From Cylindrobasidium torrendii FP15055 ss-10 (Eukaryota; Basidiomycota; Agaricomycetes; Agaricales; Physalacriaceae): DNA of 64,000 nucleotides. Below, one piece after another: positions 9,523-20,721 of this stretch. The stretch covers positions 62,001 to 126,000 of the forward strand of contig KN880462.1 of assembly GCA_000934385.1 (NCBI GenBank). The letters run 5' to 3'. Position 1 is the stretch's first letter. Every line of letters begins with the position of its first letter. The notes beneath the pieces were generated by a model, which saw nothing but the letters and a program-made list of their open reading frames with translations, was not told the DNA's origin and made no database searches. Made by a program: the position numbers and the translations under genes.

Positions 9523-11531
9523 TCATGCCGTCCGTCCTCCGCGCGCACACTCTGCCTCCCAGTCCACCGGTGTAAGCTCTTTGATGCGATCCATAAAGGC
9601 GTTGAGCGTGCAGAACTCCGGGGCACCCGCTAGGTGCTTTCCCTCGTCCGCACATAAGGGTAAGTGCATATTCTTGTTCTGATAGCGCATTCGAACAACT
9701 GGGGATAAGTGTTCAACACCGAAAGAACAGGACAGCATGTGGATGGACTCACAGTACTCGTCCACGGGTCTCACCCGGAAGGGTGAAAGAATGGTCTGCA
9801 ACATGGTGGGCTGTGCTGCCGTTTGGGACTTCTTGAAAAGTTCGAACGTGATTGAAGCGGTGAACGCCGGCCATCTTTACAATACAATGAACAACGGTGG
9901 GACAGAGGTTAGGGATCACGGACTTGTCGTCGAACACATCTAGAGTGGAAGCCAAGGCCGCAAGACCAGTGTCGTGTGTGCTATGTACCAAGATCTTGAG
10001 CGGGTCTTTATCCTTCTGGGTGGCCTTGTTGTGCATCTTGCGCGACAAATCTCCAAGAAGACGTCCCATGCCCAAACGGCGGACTTCCTCGGTTTTATCT
10101 TCAATTTACATTAGCGAAAGGCATCGAAGTGCTATGAGCGCTGCACTTACATCCTGCGTGACGTTATTAGGCAACAGACAATACCGAGAGTGAATGCGTA
10201 CCAGAGAACCATTCATTCACAACAGCGCGCTCCTGCACACGGAGGATTGGATCTTCCAATACAATCGAAACGGACCGGCTCACTCACTATAAGGTCCATC
10301 ACTGGTTTCTCTTCGAACTCTGGCGGTACTTTGACGTCGTGTGCGATTGATGCACGAATCTAATAGGCTACAGTCGATATGCGTGATATGTGAACGGAGA
10401 TTGGGAGGACCCACGGTGTCCAGAATACCGGAAGCCCTGGGTTTGCCATCCACTCGAATGGGATTCCCGTCCAGGTATTTCGACAGTTTGTGGTCCAATG
10501 GTTCAAGGGTGTGATTGTACGCAGCGGCGGCGGCTAAAATCAACGTCAGTATACGCTAATCAATCTCGTGAGGTAGTCCACCTTGTGCAAAGCCAACCAG
10601 GAGGACCTCCAACCGAGGACAATCGTATGTGTTGCCAATTGTGTTCTCATCCTTTCCATTCCTGCAGATGTTTAGGGAGATGCGGCGCGCCCGTTTGTAG
10701 CACGTACCGAACGATGAGTGGTGGAGTCACGTCGGGATGGCATTTGTCTGTGGGGTAGAGGCCATGCATAACCTGTTGCAGAGATTCGATCGTCCTTGGC
10801 ATATTGGTGCTCCTGGTCGACGTTGGCGAGAAAGACGACAGACAAGCGTCGATACGCACCGGAAGTATGTAGGTGCATCGCTAAGAAGATAATTCGGAAG
10901 GAATCCTAGTCTATGGTCGGATTGAGCATGCGCAATGGTGACCCTTTGACTGACCCACTTGTTTATGTACAGTTCGCGCAGGCTAGCGCCATAGTTATAG
11001 GTAGACTAGAATGGGTTAGAAATGCAACTGCATGTCGACTGAGACGCACCTGTCGTCCAACATCTGTCAGTTCTCCCAATAAACATGTCCCATCTGCAAC
11101 TGTCCCATCCGCGCGTTCAAGCAGCTTTCGCGACTTGAGTTTCTCGTCTTGTTGTCCTGGACCAACAACGGACGCGACGTATTCGCGAGCCCTATTGCAA
11201 AGTTGCCAATTTCTTGGAATATTTGCCGGTGCATCTGCCAGACGCACGCCTACGGGTGTCCGCTCGCCTGTAAAGTTAAGGGCATGCCGATGGTAATGTA
11301 ACATATAGACGCACCATGTCGAATGTAAACATGGACCTGCTCCAGCGTCAGCTCTGGCGGTGCAACCGGATACTTCGCGACATCCAGCGGCGGTTGCAGT
11401 GGGCGGTAGAGGCTGGTGTTCACGGGTGCGTTGTCTGTCATGGCTACCATGGAAAAATCGGCGCAAAATCCGCCTGGAGAGTGTAAGAGAACAAAAACGG
11501 CCTGAAGTAAGAGCAGAGCAAGCGCGCGCAT
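9523..11531 (-). CDS. Secreted histidine acid phosphatase
   Basis: Branch-2 histidine phosphatase (acid phosphatase/phytase-like), about 450 residues spread over many short exons. A signal peptide (MRALALLLLQAVFVLL, cut near GFCADFS) is followed by HVYIRHGERTP, which carries the phosphohistidine RHGxRxP signature and is interrupted by the first intron. Towards the C-terminus HSTHDTGLAAL provides the His-Asp proton donor pair. Between them lie SFSPTSTRST, PRTIESLQQVM and conserved cysteines. It ends ECARGGRTA with no anchor. The expected role is hydrolysis of phosphate monoesters outside the cell or in the vacuole. The internal exon boundaries between about 9,700 and 11,000 are less certain than the two ends. 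Confidence 0.88.
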
Positions 11532-11838
11532 GAATCCTGCAACCTGCAGTTGTGACGGTAGAATCCAGCGTTGGCGCGTGCCGCAGGCGGCAGGCGCACC
11601 GACGCGATCGCGCATCTGCCGCCGGCAATGCTCAATGCACACTTTGCAGCCAGAACTTACAAGCATGCCCTAACTTGAGGACATCTCAGTTTCGCATTCT
11701 AGAGAGTCAATTATCTCTGTGCCCGGACCAGTAGGCCAGCTTCAGACTTCAGTCCTGAGTCTAGACTCTAGTCTCTAGACTCTACTGTATCTGGAGAGTC
11801 GAGAGTCGAGACGGCACTTGCGTGCAGCAAAAACAAAT
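11532..11838. other. Intergenic: phosphatase promoter with palindromic CTAGA/GAGTC tract
   Basis: Upstream region of the acid phosphatase. A tract at 11755-11815 is built from CTAGA and GAGTC words: GAGTCTAGACTC (11757-11768) is a perfect 12-base palindrome, and GAGAGTC then repeats in tandem. T5 on the minus strand just left of the tRNA (about 11830) fits RNA polymerase III termination. Confidence 0.5.
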
Positions 11839-11909
11839 GTCGGTAGCAGGAATCGAACCTGCGGCTCCTCGGCCACAACGAGGTGATTTAACCCCTAATC
11901 GATACCGAC
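11839..11909 (-). tRNA. tRNA-His (GTG)
   Basis: A 71-base cloverleaf reads on the minus strand: acceptor GTCGGTA/TACCGAC, D arm closed by GATT/AATC, anticodon stem CCTCG/CGAGG around TTGTGGC, giving anticodon GTG, and a T arm with GGTTCGATTCC. There is no intron. A T5 run follows the 3' end. Identical in sequence to the copy at 16703-16773. Confidence 0.96.
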
Positions 11910-12586
11910 TTTGTGGGTGTCCATGAACTTGCCGACCTGAGCGCTATAGCCCATGCGCCAATGGACAAGCGCATGGTCGAATGATATAGGAGTCTCGAAA
12001 CACGAGCTGCGCAGACCTTTGAAGCATAAGAGAGCATAAGCACCAGCTGAAAGGGCAGGGCACGCAACTATCTTCGGGCCTTCCAATTTCGTCAAGATTA
12101 TCTCACAAATATGTCACGTGCACGTTTTCATTGTCCCACGATCGTTCTTCATACATAAGATCGAATTGGGCCAAACACTTTGGCCACATTCAAAGACCGC
12201 TTGCATTGTTATTTCATAGAGCCAAGCGGCCTCTAAGCATATCATGTTGAGGTTTGACCTTTTGTTGGACTGACCTTTGTCTCGTTACAATCTTCATACA
12301 TTGTGACGCTTTCGAGATGCGTACTGTTGTACCTCCGATATTTTTTCAACCACTCGTTCCTACCAGAATGATGATTTATATAACAAGGAGTTTCTAAGTT
12401 CCAATACCTTACATGCCATAGATGCACGAAAAGCGGCCTGGCCCGATGTCGCTGGCTGTAGTAGGGCTATTCCACAGAATGTGGCCATACAAAGGTCGTA
12501 CCAAACTCGGGCCAGACTATTGTTTGGACCCCGCTTGTATAAAAGCTCAAACAGAATGGCATTTCCTTGTGCTCAGTGGACGTAGC
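11910..12586. other. Intergenic: upstream region of the Ser-rich gene
   Basis: Holds the upstream flank of tRNA-His and the promoter of the Ser-rich gene. A CACGTG lies near 12115. No conserved open frame is seen, although the downstream frame is open back to an ATG at 12422. Confidence 0.45.
12538..12545 (+). promoter_or_regulatory. TATA box of the Ser-rich gene
   Basis: TATAAAAG lies 49 bases before the ATG at 12587. It sits inside the longer open frame that begins at 12422, which argues for the later start. Confidence 0.55.
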
Positions 12587-13519
12587 ATGCCAGCCAAACT
12601 CACCAAGACTTCTCCCTCCCAGAGGGCTGCGTCCGAGTCTAGTAGTGCTACCAGGCTATCCTCGCGCCAATCCCAACATAGCGGCTCATCATTCGCATCC
12701 TCGTACACTTCTTCGCGCGCCTCTTCTCTGTCGACCTCGAGTACACTCCAAGAGATCTATCCCGCACAATCGTATCGTAGTGGGAGATGCAAGACACGTG
12801 TAGGATCGTTTGTTATTCTTCCTCCTGTTTTTCCGCGAAATGGATGCCATGTTTGTGGTAATGTGGTAACTTCACTGGGCACCTCCACTTTTGATGAGTC
12901 CAGTGTAAGCTCCCTATCCACCTGGGAAAGTGCATCGACCCGGGAAAGTAGCTCGACATTTAGCTACGACTCGACCAGTACGACTGCATCGAGGGACTCA
13001 TATCGTTCGCATAGACAGCGCACTGGGAGCACGCCAAGTACCAACCAGAGCTCAAGCTACCACCGAGGGTCGCGAACGAAGCACAGATCTCATTCACAGC
13101 CAGAACGACCTCCGCACAACTTTGAGGTGGTCAATACAACTGGCAGTTACGTCCCAGTGGTCCCTCGCAAGGAAAGGGACAGAGCTGGCTTTCACGCAGC
13201 CCCCAATCCAGCTTCTGGCTACACCTCGTCAAGTCAGTCCCGGATGTCTCTTTCTACGGCTACAAGGACATCTTCTTCTGGATATTCGAGTAAGTTTTCT
13301 TCGTCACGGTCCCATGGCCATTCATCCGCATCCTCTCGTGGAGATGAAGGACGACAGGAATTTCAACCAAGAGACCTACTGCATCGCAAGCTTCGTAAAC
13401 ATGCGATGCCCCTCCCCCAATGTGAGAAACCAAGTCCATTCCGTGGCATGGAATCGATGACCACCCACCAACTTTCGCGCGGAATGATGACTAACCCTTC
13501 AATGACACACCACATGTAG
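12587..13519 (+). CDS. Serine-rich low-complexity protein
   Basis: Open frame of about 310 residues from MPAKLTKTSPS. Ser/Thr exceed a third of residues, in blocks such as SSYTSSRASSLSTSSTLQ, with Arg/His-rich patches (HRGSRTKHRSHSQPE) and no known domain. Composition suggests a disordered, probably phosphorylated nuclear or cytosolic protein. There is no signal peptide or membrane span. A less Ser-rich middle stretch (about 12790-12890, with FPRNGCHVCGNVV) may be an unspliced intron, so the exact product is uncertain. The start follows the TATA box at 12538; the first in-frame ATG, at 12422, lies upstream of that box. Confidence 0.55.
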   Translation: MPAKLTKTSPSQRAASESSSATRLSSRQSQHSGSSFASSYTSSRASSLSTSSTLQEIYPAQSYRSGRCKTRVGSFVILPPVFPRNGCHVCGNVVTSLGTSTFDESSVSSLSTWESASTRESSSTFSYDSTSTTASRDSYRSHRQRTGSTPSTNQSSSYHRGSRTKHRSHSQPERPPHNFEVVNTTGSYVPVVPRKERDRAGFHAAPNPASGYTSSSQSRMSLSTATRTSSSGYSSKFSSSRSHGHSSASSRGDEGRQEFQPRDLLHRKLRKHAMPLPQCEKPSPFRGMESMTTHQLSRGMMTNPSMTHHM

Positions 13520-14060
13520 AACCTGTTGGAAATGACAGTCAGTATAAAAGAAACTCTATGTATAATCACGACCCAGCGATGTAACTGATACGAAAAAAAT
13601 GAAAACAACACTTATGACAAGATCTTGACGATTCATGCAGAATTCGTGCCCCCAGATAGCGCTCACTGATTCCCGAAGTCTGGGGAAGATAAGCGCCGTA
13701 GTAGCCTTCGTTGCGATAACGGTCAGAGCTTGTTGGATGATATCGATGACCGCTAACAAGGGCTCTATCAGGCGAAGTCACCTCAACATTTCAAAGATGG
13801 CCATTAGTCGCATACCTGCACAGAAAAAAAAGGTATATTGATGTTGCAGGAACAAAAGAACAAGGACATAATTTAGATCAATCATGCTGACGGTGCTCCC
13901 CGCAACGGGAAGGTAATGAGTGAATGAAGGGTTGATATGAAGGGGAATGCTGGACACTGCTGTCGAACACGAAGAAAGTGGATGAACGGAATGGTTATAC
14001 AGGCATAAAATAGCGTAGACTCCATAACGATATCATAGCAGACGGGTATCTGCAGGGTCA
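13520..14060. other. Intergenic between convergent genes
   Basis: 3' flanks of the Ser-rich gene (rightward) and the cyclin gene (leftward). A minus-strand frame of 71 codons (13566-13781) has no recognisable content. Nothing else is seen. Confidence 0.4.
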
Positions 14061-15978
14061 TTACTTGCCGTGCATGCTTGCCGCCTTAGCCGCCAGCCGC
14101 TCGCGCGCCTCCTCGCGTCGGCTCTGTACTTCACACAACTGCTGTTGCTTGGCACATCTCCGCTTGATGCGTTCCAAGTTGCCCTGGTGCAGCGCTACGC
14201 TGCCATCAACATAGTCATGGAATACGGTAAGCACCCAGTCACGCATGTAGATGCTGCACTGTGAAAACATGAGCTTCACTTTCGCTCAGAATCAGGGCGC
14301 TGCGTACCTTCATATTCCGCCGTGATGCCCACTTTTTGATGAGATAGTGTGCTTGCTCCTCTTCTGGCGCAAGGATGTCACAAAGAAGGGCGTCTACTAC
14401 TGGCAGAAGCTCTTCCTCGCTGTAGCCAGCGTAGTGAGTCAATGTAGGATTCTATGGGGTGTCAGAATGGAGCCGCAAACACGTAGCAAACATGCGTACC
14501 CAGTCTGTGCGGCCGAGAGCCAGGCGACCAATGTAGAGAGACGCAGCGGCCTGCATTGAAGAGGGTACTGCTATCAACTTCCAGTCGAAGGAGCCAACCT
14601 CAAGCATGTACTTGGCGATTGTGCGTGATGTAGCATCGAGATCGTCAGCTTTGCTGCCTCTCCTGAGGAAGGACATTGGCCCGGAGAAGCTGAGGTCCCA
14701 ATTGAGCGTTTTGAGCACATATTGCTCCGCCTTGAGGATCTCCGCCGCTGTGTACTGGTTGGTAGCGAGCTCGACAATGTTCTGGATGCTGGGGGCCACG
14801 CTCTCTTCGAACTTGGTCGCTATGAAGAAGCAGGATAGTCCGACGAGTTGGAGTTTAGATGTAGAGACGGAGTTACGTTTGGACAGGAAACGGTCGACTA
14901 TGTTGACGAATATGAACCAAGTCTCGCCGGTACAGCGATAGGATGTGTGCACATTGAGCATCCACTCGAGCAGCACTGCGCGTTTGTGCCAATCGAGGTC
15001 CACATGACGTTCGAGATAGTCTGCTTCTGGCAATGTTTTCCTCTACGAAAGAAATGAGTAAGGATATCTCGAAGAATGACGCAGCACGCACCTCTATCTC
15101 ACGCATGTATTCGCACACCTCTTCGACATACTCGGACACCATAAGCGGGTCCTCCGCGTCCGGCGCGTCGAGGTCAATCCAGTCTCGCTCTTCCTGTTGT
15201 TGGAGCTCCGCAGCGACGTCATCGGCCTCCAGCTGCGACTCCTCCTCCTGCTCGACCTGTTCCTCAAGCGGCTCTAACGGCTGTTCTTCGATAATAGTAT
15301 GACGCTTCTTCGATACTCGGGCTGCTTCTTCCTCGTCGGTGAGGAGAGAGGCTGCACGGGAAGTGGAAGCGCTGGCAACAGGGCGTTCGACGGCGACCGA
15401 CGTTGAGCGCCGTACTGGTGGTACAGGTTCGGGCTCGACGGTCTCGTCGTCGGTGCTGGCGACGGTGAACTTGCGGCGTACAGAGGTTGCTCGGGTCCCG
15501 CTGACCACTCTACCGGTCCCTGCGGTTGTTTGGAGAGGACGGCGCGGTGCAGTGCGGCTGGGCGCGGCGGTGGTCCCGGTTTTGCTGTTGTCCGCCTTGT
15601 CTTTTCCTTTGCCGTCCTTGCCCGCGTTGGGCCCAGAGATATCGCCTAGAACACCGCGCTTCCGTTTTGCACCCGCCAAGTCCATCGATGCGGTAGTTGT
15701 GGTAGATGAAGTTGCTGTAGTGATGGTTGAAGTTGAAGTTGGTGCCGCGGACGACTCGGCAATCTTCTTCGACGGCGCCACTGGTTTCGCGTCGCCTTCT
15801 GCGAGCGCTTTCGTACGGGCTGTTATCCTCGCTGCGCGGGATGTTGCATTTTCTATGTCCTTGACGGTTCCGCGGACGGTTCTCTGGACAGGACGCCGGA
15901 TCTGGTTATTGTTGAATTTAGTTTTATCAAGACGACTTTGCGGATTACGAGGCCACGTACGGGAATGTTGGACGACAT
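14061..15978 (-). CDS. B-type mitotic cyclin
   Basis: G2/M cyclin B of the Clb/Cdc13/NimE class, the activating subunit of Cdk1. The N-terminus is disordered and carries a destruction box KRGVLGDISG (R-x-x-L) for APC/C-dependent degradation, then an acidic Glu-rich region and YVEEVCEYMREIE. The cyclin box starts at YLERHVDLDWHKRAVLLEWM and continues through CFFIATKFEES and LKTLNWDLSF. The second fold contains YMLEVGSFDW and the cyclin C-terminal domain. The first exon is tiny (MSSNIP, with the donor GTACGT right after). Later introns split GRTDW/NPTL and RRNMK/CSIY. The tail ends AAKAASMHGK. Length is about 585 residues. Confidence 0.93.
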
Positions 15979-16702
15979 GGTCTAGAATATACAGATAAGA
16001 GCGGAGGAGGTGAGGATGGTAATGGTAAAGAGGGCGGGATGGTGTCGCTGGTTGAGATGAAATCAACCTTGGGCAGCGTGATGGCCAGCTGGGCTGCAGC
16101 CAAACAATGCAAAACGCGGAGGACCCGCACGTGATCGCATCAAATTTGCACGTGGGGTGGGCACGCTATCACGCGCCAGTCCAGCGTTCGAACTTCGAAC
16201 CAAGATTTGGCCCTGTGGGCCGTACAGCGTAAACGCCATATCATGATTTATACCGAAACTTTTCGCTAATTCCCTGATGAAAGAGGTACTTAATACATGC
16301 GTAATAAATGAAAGGCGTGCAAACGGGATTCGCGTCAACCACCAATGACCATTGATATTGGAATTTGAAAGGAGGCATAGCGTGTGTATATCCGATACGC
16401 AGCAACAACACTCTTTCAATCTTCCGGGGGTTGTCCTTGCCCAAAGATTCCTCCCAATTAATCAGTGATGACAATGCTCATTAATGCTAGCCTAGGACAA
16501 AGGACTCGGAGGGTCTGTGGCATGTGCCAACCTATGTTTAAAAAAAAATGACTAATTTGTAGCGCCGAGTACAATTAGCACATGCAGAGCTCGACGCTCT
16601 GTGATAATAAGAACTTGGGTGTCTATTTTTCTACTTTCCTGGTCCAAATTTCCGCTCGAGCTCATGCGTGATGCATGTAAAAAGACATGTGTCTCTTAGA
16701 AT
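15979..16702. other. Intergenic: cyclin promoter with paired CACGTG sites
   Basis: Upstream region of cyclin B. Two CACGTG boxes at 16128-16133 and 16149-16154 are 21 bases apart, about two helical turns, and could bind a bHLH factor. The right part is the downstream flank of tRNA-His, with a T5 terminator on the minus strand near 16680. No open frame of note. Confidence 0.45.
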
Positions 16703-16773
16703 GTCGGTAGCAGGAATCGAACCTGCGGCTCCTCGGCCACAACGAGGTGATTTAACCCCTAATCGATACCGAC
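16703..16773 (-). tRNA. tRNA-His (GTG), second copy
   Basis: Identical over 71 bases to the copy at 11839-11909, with anticodon loop TTGTGGC. Flanks differ apart from a short AATGTC/AATGTC-like edge, and a T-run follows the 3' end on the minus strand. Confidence 0.96.
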
Positions 16774-16933
16774 CGAGAAGGTTGGACCCACAAAAATCGC
16801 GGTTGCGCATCACGTGAGGCTGGCCTCGCGCTGAGTGTTTGCTCCGTTTCCTGGATACCATATGTTTACAATAGCACTTCGTTGGTAATATACACTGCGA
16901 CTACCTCAAGCAGTCCCCGATGGCATTTGATAC

Positions 16934-17604
16934 TTAGACAACCTGGGAAACCTTGCCAGTCTCGACGTGGTACACCCAGCCGGAGATCTTTGTTCCTTCC
17001 AGGATGAGGGGATGTCCTTTGAGGAATTCTACGTCCTCTTTCACGTTCTCGTCTATCTTCGGGAACGCCAGGAAGTCACCAATGGCATCGGCGGCCTTGA
17101 CGGCCTCGGGCGATGCATCCTTCTTGATGATATCGTGCAGCTCCTCGGATTTGAAAGTGAGCATGCCACAATCTGTGTGGTGGAAGACAGCTATTTCCCT
17201 GGTCCCCAGGAGGCGCTGAGATATGACGAGGCTTCGAACAGCATCGGGACTGTGAGAAACGGGCGTTAGATTCGAGCTTCTAGACGCTCTCCACGAGGTG
17301 CCAAGGTTTGCACTCACGCGCGACCTCCGGCGTTGCGAATGACGTGAGCTTCGCCTAGATTGATTCCTAGAGAGGCAGCAGGACTGTGAAAAATCCGGAT
17401 TAGGAACAAAGTGCTCGATCAGAATTCCAACGTACTCTATGCGCGCATCCATGCAGGTCACTGTGGCCGGTCAGTCATAGAGACCCGCGGGTAGTGCAAT
17501 AGCCACTCACCAACAGCAAGCTTGTTGGCAGGAGGGAGGGGCAAATGACCTTTGTCAAACTTGGAGGCATATACATTATTGTTGTCGGTGAAAGCGGAAG
17601 CCAT
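16934..17604 (-). CDS. Beta-carbonic anhydrase
   Basis: Zinc enzyme interconverting CO2 and bicarbonate, about 170 residues in four exons, of the short beta class. The start MASAFTDNNNVYASKF leads to a CMDARID motif (zinc Cys with the Asp-Arg dyad), cut by an intron after ATAGA. Then come GINLGEAHVIRNAGGRA and AVFHHTDCGMLTF, the H-x-x-C zinc pair. The C-terminal GWVYHVETGKVSQVV is family-typical. No targeting peptide is apparent, so it is probably cytosolic. A paralogue with two matching intron positions lies at 19069-19839 on the opposite strand. Confidence 0.93.
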
Positions 17605-18259
17605 TGGTGGAGTGAAGGAGGGTAGATGGCATGTCTATCTCGTTTGATGCCTTTATACAAGCCCGTTCACCTACGTCTTATCTATTCCCCAGATGGCGCA
17701 ATACTGGCAATGGGCTTCGCGATACTGTCATGTTATCGCTCGCGCGTGAACTTGAACACGTGTGAGTCTTTCTCGATGTGTTGCTCCCTCTGCTCCTTCG
17801 CCTCAGTCGCGAGATATTTGAGCACTCGTAGGCGCACTCTTGTACTGGGTTTAATTTTCCAGCTGTTTGGCTGTATCTAATCACAAGAATATTGGAATAC
17901 GCGGCTACGCCTGAGCCGCCTCTGCTAGGCTGACAGCGGGAGTAGAGGGAGCAGGGCTGAGCATGACGCAAAATTTGACTATGCAAACGATTTAATGCAT
18001 ACCCTTTCTTAGCTATCTTAGATTAAACACCTCCCGCAACGTTCAGCGCGGCGAGTGGCGAGTCACGACGCCCCAAGCTTGGGTAGTCGGTCCGAATTTC
18101 CGACATGATTTGCAGCGATCGGATCTTGAGCCAAGTCACTGTCAACCTTGCACTCATCTTTTATGGCACTGGCGGGCTGACTACACCATTTTCTCTTCTA
18201 CTCAATCTCAACATTAAATTCGGATTGAACCTGCTGACGACAACGAAGCACGGAAGAAA
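17605..18259. other. Intergenic: divergent promoter between carbonic anhydrase and DPH3
   Basis: About 650 bases between head-to-head genes. No clear TATA box; a GCGGCGAGTGGCGAGTC stretch near 18050 is locally repetitive. No conserved open frame. Confidence 0.45.
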
Positions 18260-18679
18260 ATGGGTGCCTACTACGACGAAATCGAAATCGAGGACATGGT
18301 CTGGGATGATGCCAAGCGCGTGTACCACTACCCATGTCCGTGTGGGGACCGCTTTGAAATATCGAAATCCCAGCTGGCGAACTATGAGGACGTGGCGACA
18401 TGTCCGAGTTGTAGCCTCATTATCCGTGTGATATTTGATCCCGTGCGTTGCTTTCTTCTTGCCATCCTACCTTCCAAGTGCCAGTACCACTTGAATAACT
18501 TGTACTATGTCACTGCTATCCCATCCCCGGAGGAATAGAACGCGGCGCTAATCAGAACCCGCCCCCAGCTGGACTATGAAGATTATGAATCAGAGGGTGA
18601 GGAGGATGCCGAAGAAGAAAGCGAAGAGGACTCCGACTCCGACGAGTTCGCCGACGCCGTCGAAAAGCTCACCATCTAA
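18260..18679 (+). CDS. DPH3: Diphthamide biosynthesis protein 3 (Kti11 family)
   Basis: Small CSL-type zinc protein that donates electrons in diphthamide synthesis on elongation factor 2 and, in yeast, is linked to Elongator function. Two exons, 18260-18442 and 18539-18679, close in frame to 107 residues. The zinc site is visible as [11 protein letters not shown] followed by [12 protein letters not shown] (C-x-C and C-x-x-C). [10 protein letters not shown] at the N-terminus is characteristic. A longer than usual acidic tail ([18 protein letters not shown]) precedes the C-terminal VEKLTI. Yeast Kti11 is shorter, so the tail is a lineage extension. Confidence 0.95.
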
Positions 18680-19068
18680 TAATACAGCATCATGGGCATT
18701 TGTTTGTGCGTAATCAGCCAGCCTGAGATGCCGAGGATTGACTCTCCCACAGATATATTCCTTTCGTTCCATCATGTATGTATCCTTAATGTATATCTCA
18801 CTCTTTCCACCTGTCAAACTTGGATATATCGCATTCACATCCGTTGACCTTTACCGTGGATCAGTGTTAATGAACATTCAGCGTCTCGTCACGCACCACG
18901 GAATGTACGGTTGAGAGGCTTTCCGCTGGGGCCGGCGTCATATGAGACGTTACCCATCCATTCGTCGAAGACCATTCACGGGTGTCCCGTTTGCTCCCAG
19001 AGCGCTGTTTTTATCAAGGATGCTCATATAAGAGCGTCATCCTCGAATGCCACCACGATATCAGCATC
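18680..19068. other. Intergenic: DPH3 3' flank and promoter of the second carbonic anhydrase
   Basis: TATAAG at 19027-19032 lies 37 bases before the ATG of the second carbonic anhydrase. Nothing else is seen. Confidence 0.5.
19027..19032 (+). promoter_or_regulatory. TATA box of the second carbonic anhydrase
   Basis: CATATAAGAG context, 37 bases upstream of the start codon, implying a very short 5' leader. Confidence 0.5.
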
Positions 19069-19839
19069 ATGACCTCCACTTTCCTTCTCAACAACGCCAA
19101 GTACGCTGCAAACTTCGACCAAGGGGCCCTAGCGCTACCACCATCTAAGGGTGCCATTGTCCGTATGTGGTTCCTTCACCGTTGGTCGACTCAAGCGTTG
19201 GTTTGATTTGATTGTGCAGTATGCTGCATGGATGCTCGGGTCGAGTGCGTTGCTCTGCGAGAGTGCGCGACTGATAGCTCTAATCCAAGGTCGTCAGTCC
19301 GCTAGGCATCTTTGGCTTGGACATCGGTGAAGCCCATGTCATCCGCAACGCTGGGGGGCGTGCGTGCGTGTTTTTTCTTGCTGTTGCTCGTTACGCATTC
19401 TCACACTAACCTGTACAGTATTGATGCCATTCGCAGCATAGTCATATCTCAGGGTTTTGGCACCTCCGAAATCGCAGTCGTTCACCACACAGATTGTGGG
19501 GGATTTACCTTCACATCGGACGAAATCAGCCACAAGATCAAGCACGGTGCACACGACGAGCCTGCGGTCGTCCATGCAGTAGATTCGATTGGTGACTGGG
19601 GGACACAGAAAGGCGTAAGCCTGGAGAACAGCGTTGCAGTCGATGTCGAACTCTTAAGGAACCATCCCTTGGTTCTGAAGAATACCAAAGTTACAGGTTG
19701 GGTGTATGATGTGAGGACAGGTCGAGTAAGACACATCGTTTCGACTCCTTGGAATTGTCGCTTACCAAGTGGCTTGTAGGTGGCCCAGACGGTTAGAGAC
19801 GATGGATATTCTCACCTCAACGAGGACGCACATCTTTGA
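19069..19839 (+). CDS. Beta-carbonic anhydrase, paralogue
   Basis: Second beta-class carbonic anhydrase, 183 residues from five exons that close in frame: 19069-19162, 19220-19244, 19298-19363, 19419-19725 and 19780-19839. The zinc ligands are in CCMDARVDP and VVHHTDCGGFTF, with LDIGEAHVIRNAGGRA between. The introns in CMDAR-(V/I)D and after NAGGRA fall at the same codons as in the leftward copy at 16934-17604, so the two arose by duplication. It has an extra last exon, giving a longer C-terminus (YSHLNEDAHL). Sequence divergence from the sister is considerable, so the duplication is not recent. Confidence 0.92.
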
Positions 19840-20187
19840 GATCAAGCTCGTCATCGATATGTATGTAGCTGTAGACAATTCATAGATGCGAAGATAGTGT
19901 ACACCTGTATTCCTGATATCATTTCAAGACGTTGAGCGCATACCATTCGCGGTGTTGACTTGCCCATCATGGACTTGTCGGTTCAAACTTGGCCGTGCCG
20001 TTTTTGGCTTGAACCGGGTCGAGTTGGGGTTGAGTAAGTAACGTCGCAGAAGTTGGAGTTTAAAGCTTCAAGTCCATCACTCAAAGCACATAGAAGCTAG
20101 AGAACGTCTCAACATTTTCAGAAATCGAATGGCACATGTTTCAAAATCACGTGCTGAACTAGGGTTCCAACGGCGTCGCCCCTTCAA
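19840..20187. other. Intergenic, nothing recognised
   Basis: 3' flank of the carbonic anhydrase and upstream flank of tRNA-Ser. A CACGTG-like core occurs near 20150. No open frame of note. Confidence 0.4.
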
Positions 20188-20269
20188 GGCGCTATAGCCA
20201 AGTGGTTACGGCGAGAGATTAGAAATCTCTTCCTCTTTGAGGGCGCAGGTTCGAATCCTGCTGGCGTCG
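20188..20269 (+). tRNA. tRNA-Ser (AGA)
   Basis: 82 bases with a long variable arm typical of tRNA-Ser. The anticodon stem GAGAG/CTCTT region encloses loop TTAGAAA, giving anticodon AGA, and the T arm contains GGTTCGAATCC. There is no intron. It closely resembles the yeast tRNA-Ser(AGA) layout. A T4 run follows. Identical to the copy at 48467-48548. Confidence 0.96.
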
Positions 20270-20721
20270 CTTACTTTTGACCCGGTGGCTTCGGTACTCG
20301 CATGCTCGTGAGTCGTTGTTGCGGCTCGATTCTCATTTCTCGAAGCATGGAAGTTGTAATGAGTCAATACTAAATGAGAATTGAAGTATGAACCATAACA
20401 TATCTTGATTTTTTTCGTGTGGTGTATATACTATATTTATTGTTTGCAGTTTGACCCAAGTGGACTGTACAGTGTAGAAAGGGGAACACATCTCGAAAGT
20501 GACGATCTCGAGTCTGACATTCCTTGTTTGTATTCCATTCCATGTAACTCGAAACTTGAGTGCGCCGCTTTTCTGCTCTTGCATTTCGCTCGCCCTTTGT
20601 ACTGTACAACAGCATAGGATGATAATTCCAAATGTGCTCTCCCAACAGATAAAATTACATAGCTAGGGTATAATGCGTGCATAACCAACCATATAGCAGT
20701 GTTCATAGTCTAGGCTTTGAC
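20270..20721. other. Intergenic, A/T-rich 3' flank
   Basis: Contains tRNA termination at the left and the 3' untranslated region of the leftward HMG-box gene. Short open frames have no recognisable content. Confidence 0.4.

Noticed and set aside
15339..15998. 219-codon plus-strand frame
   Set aside because: Antisense shadow of the cyclin B N-terminal exon.
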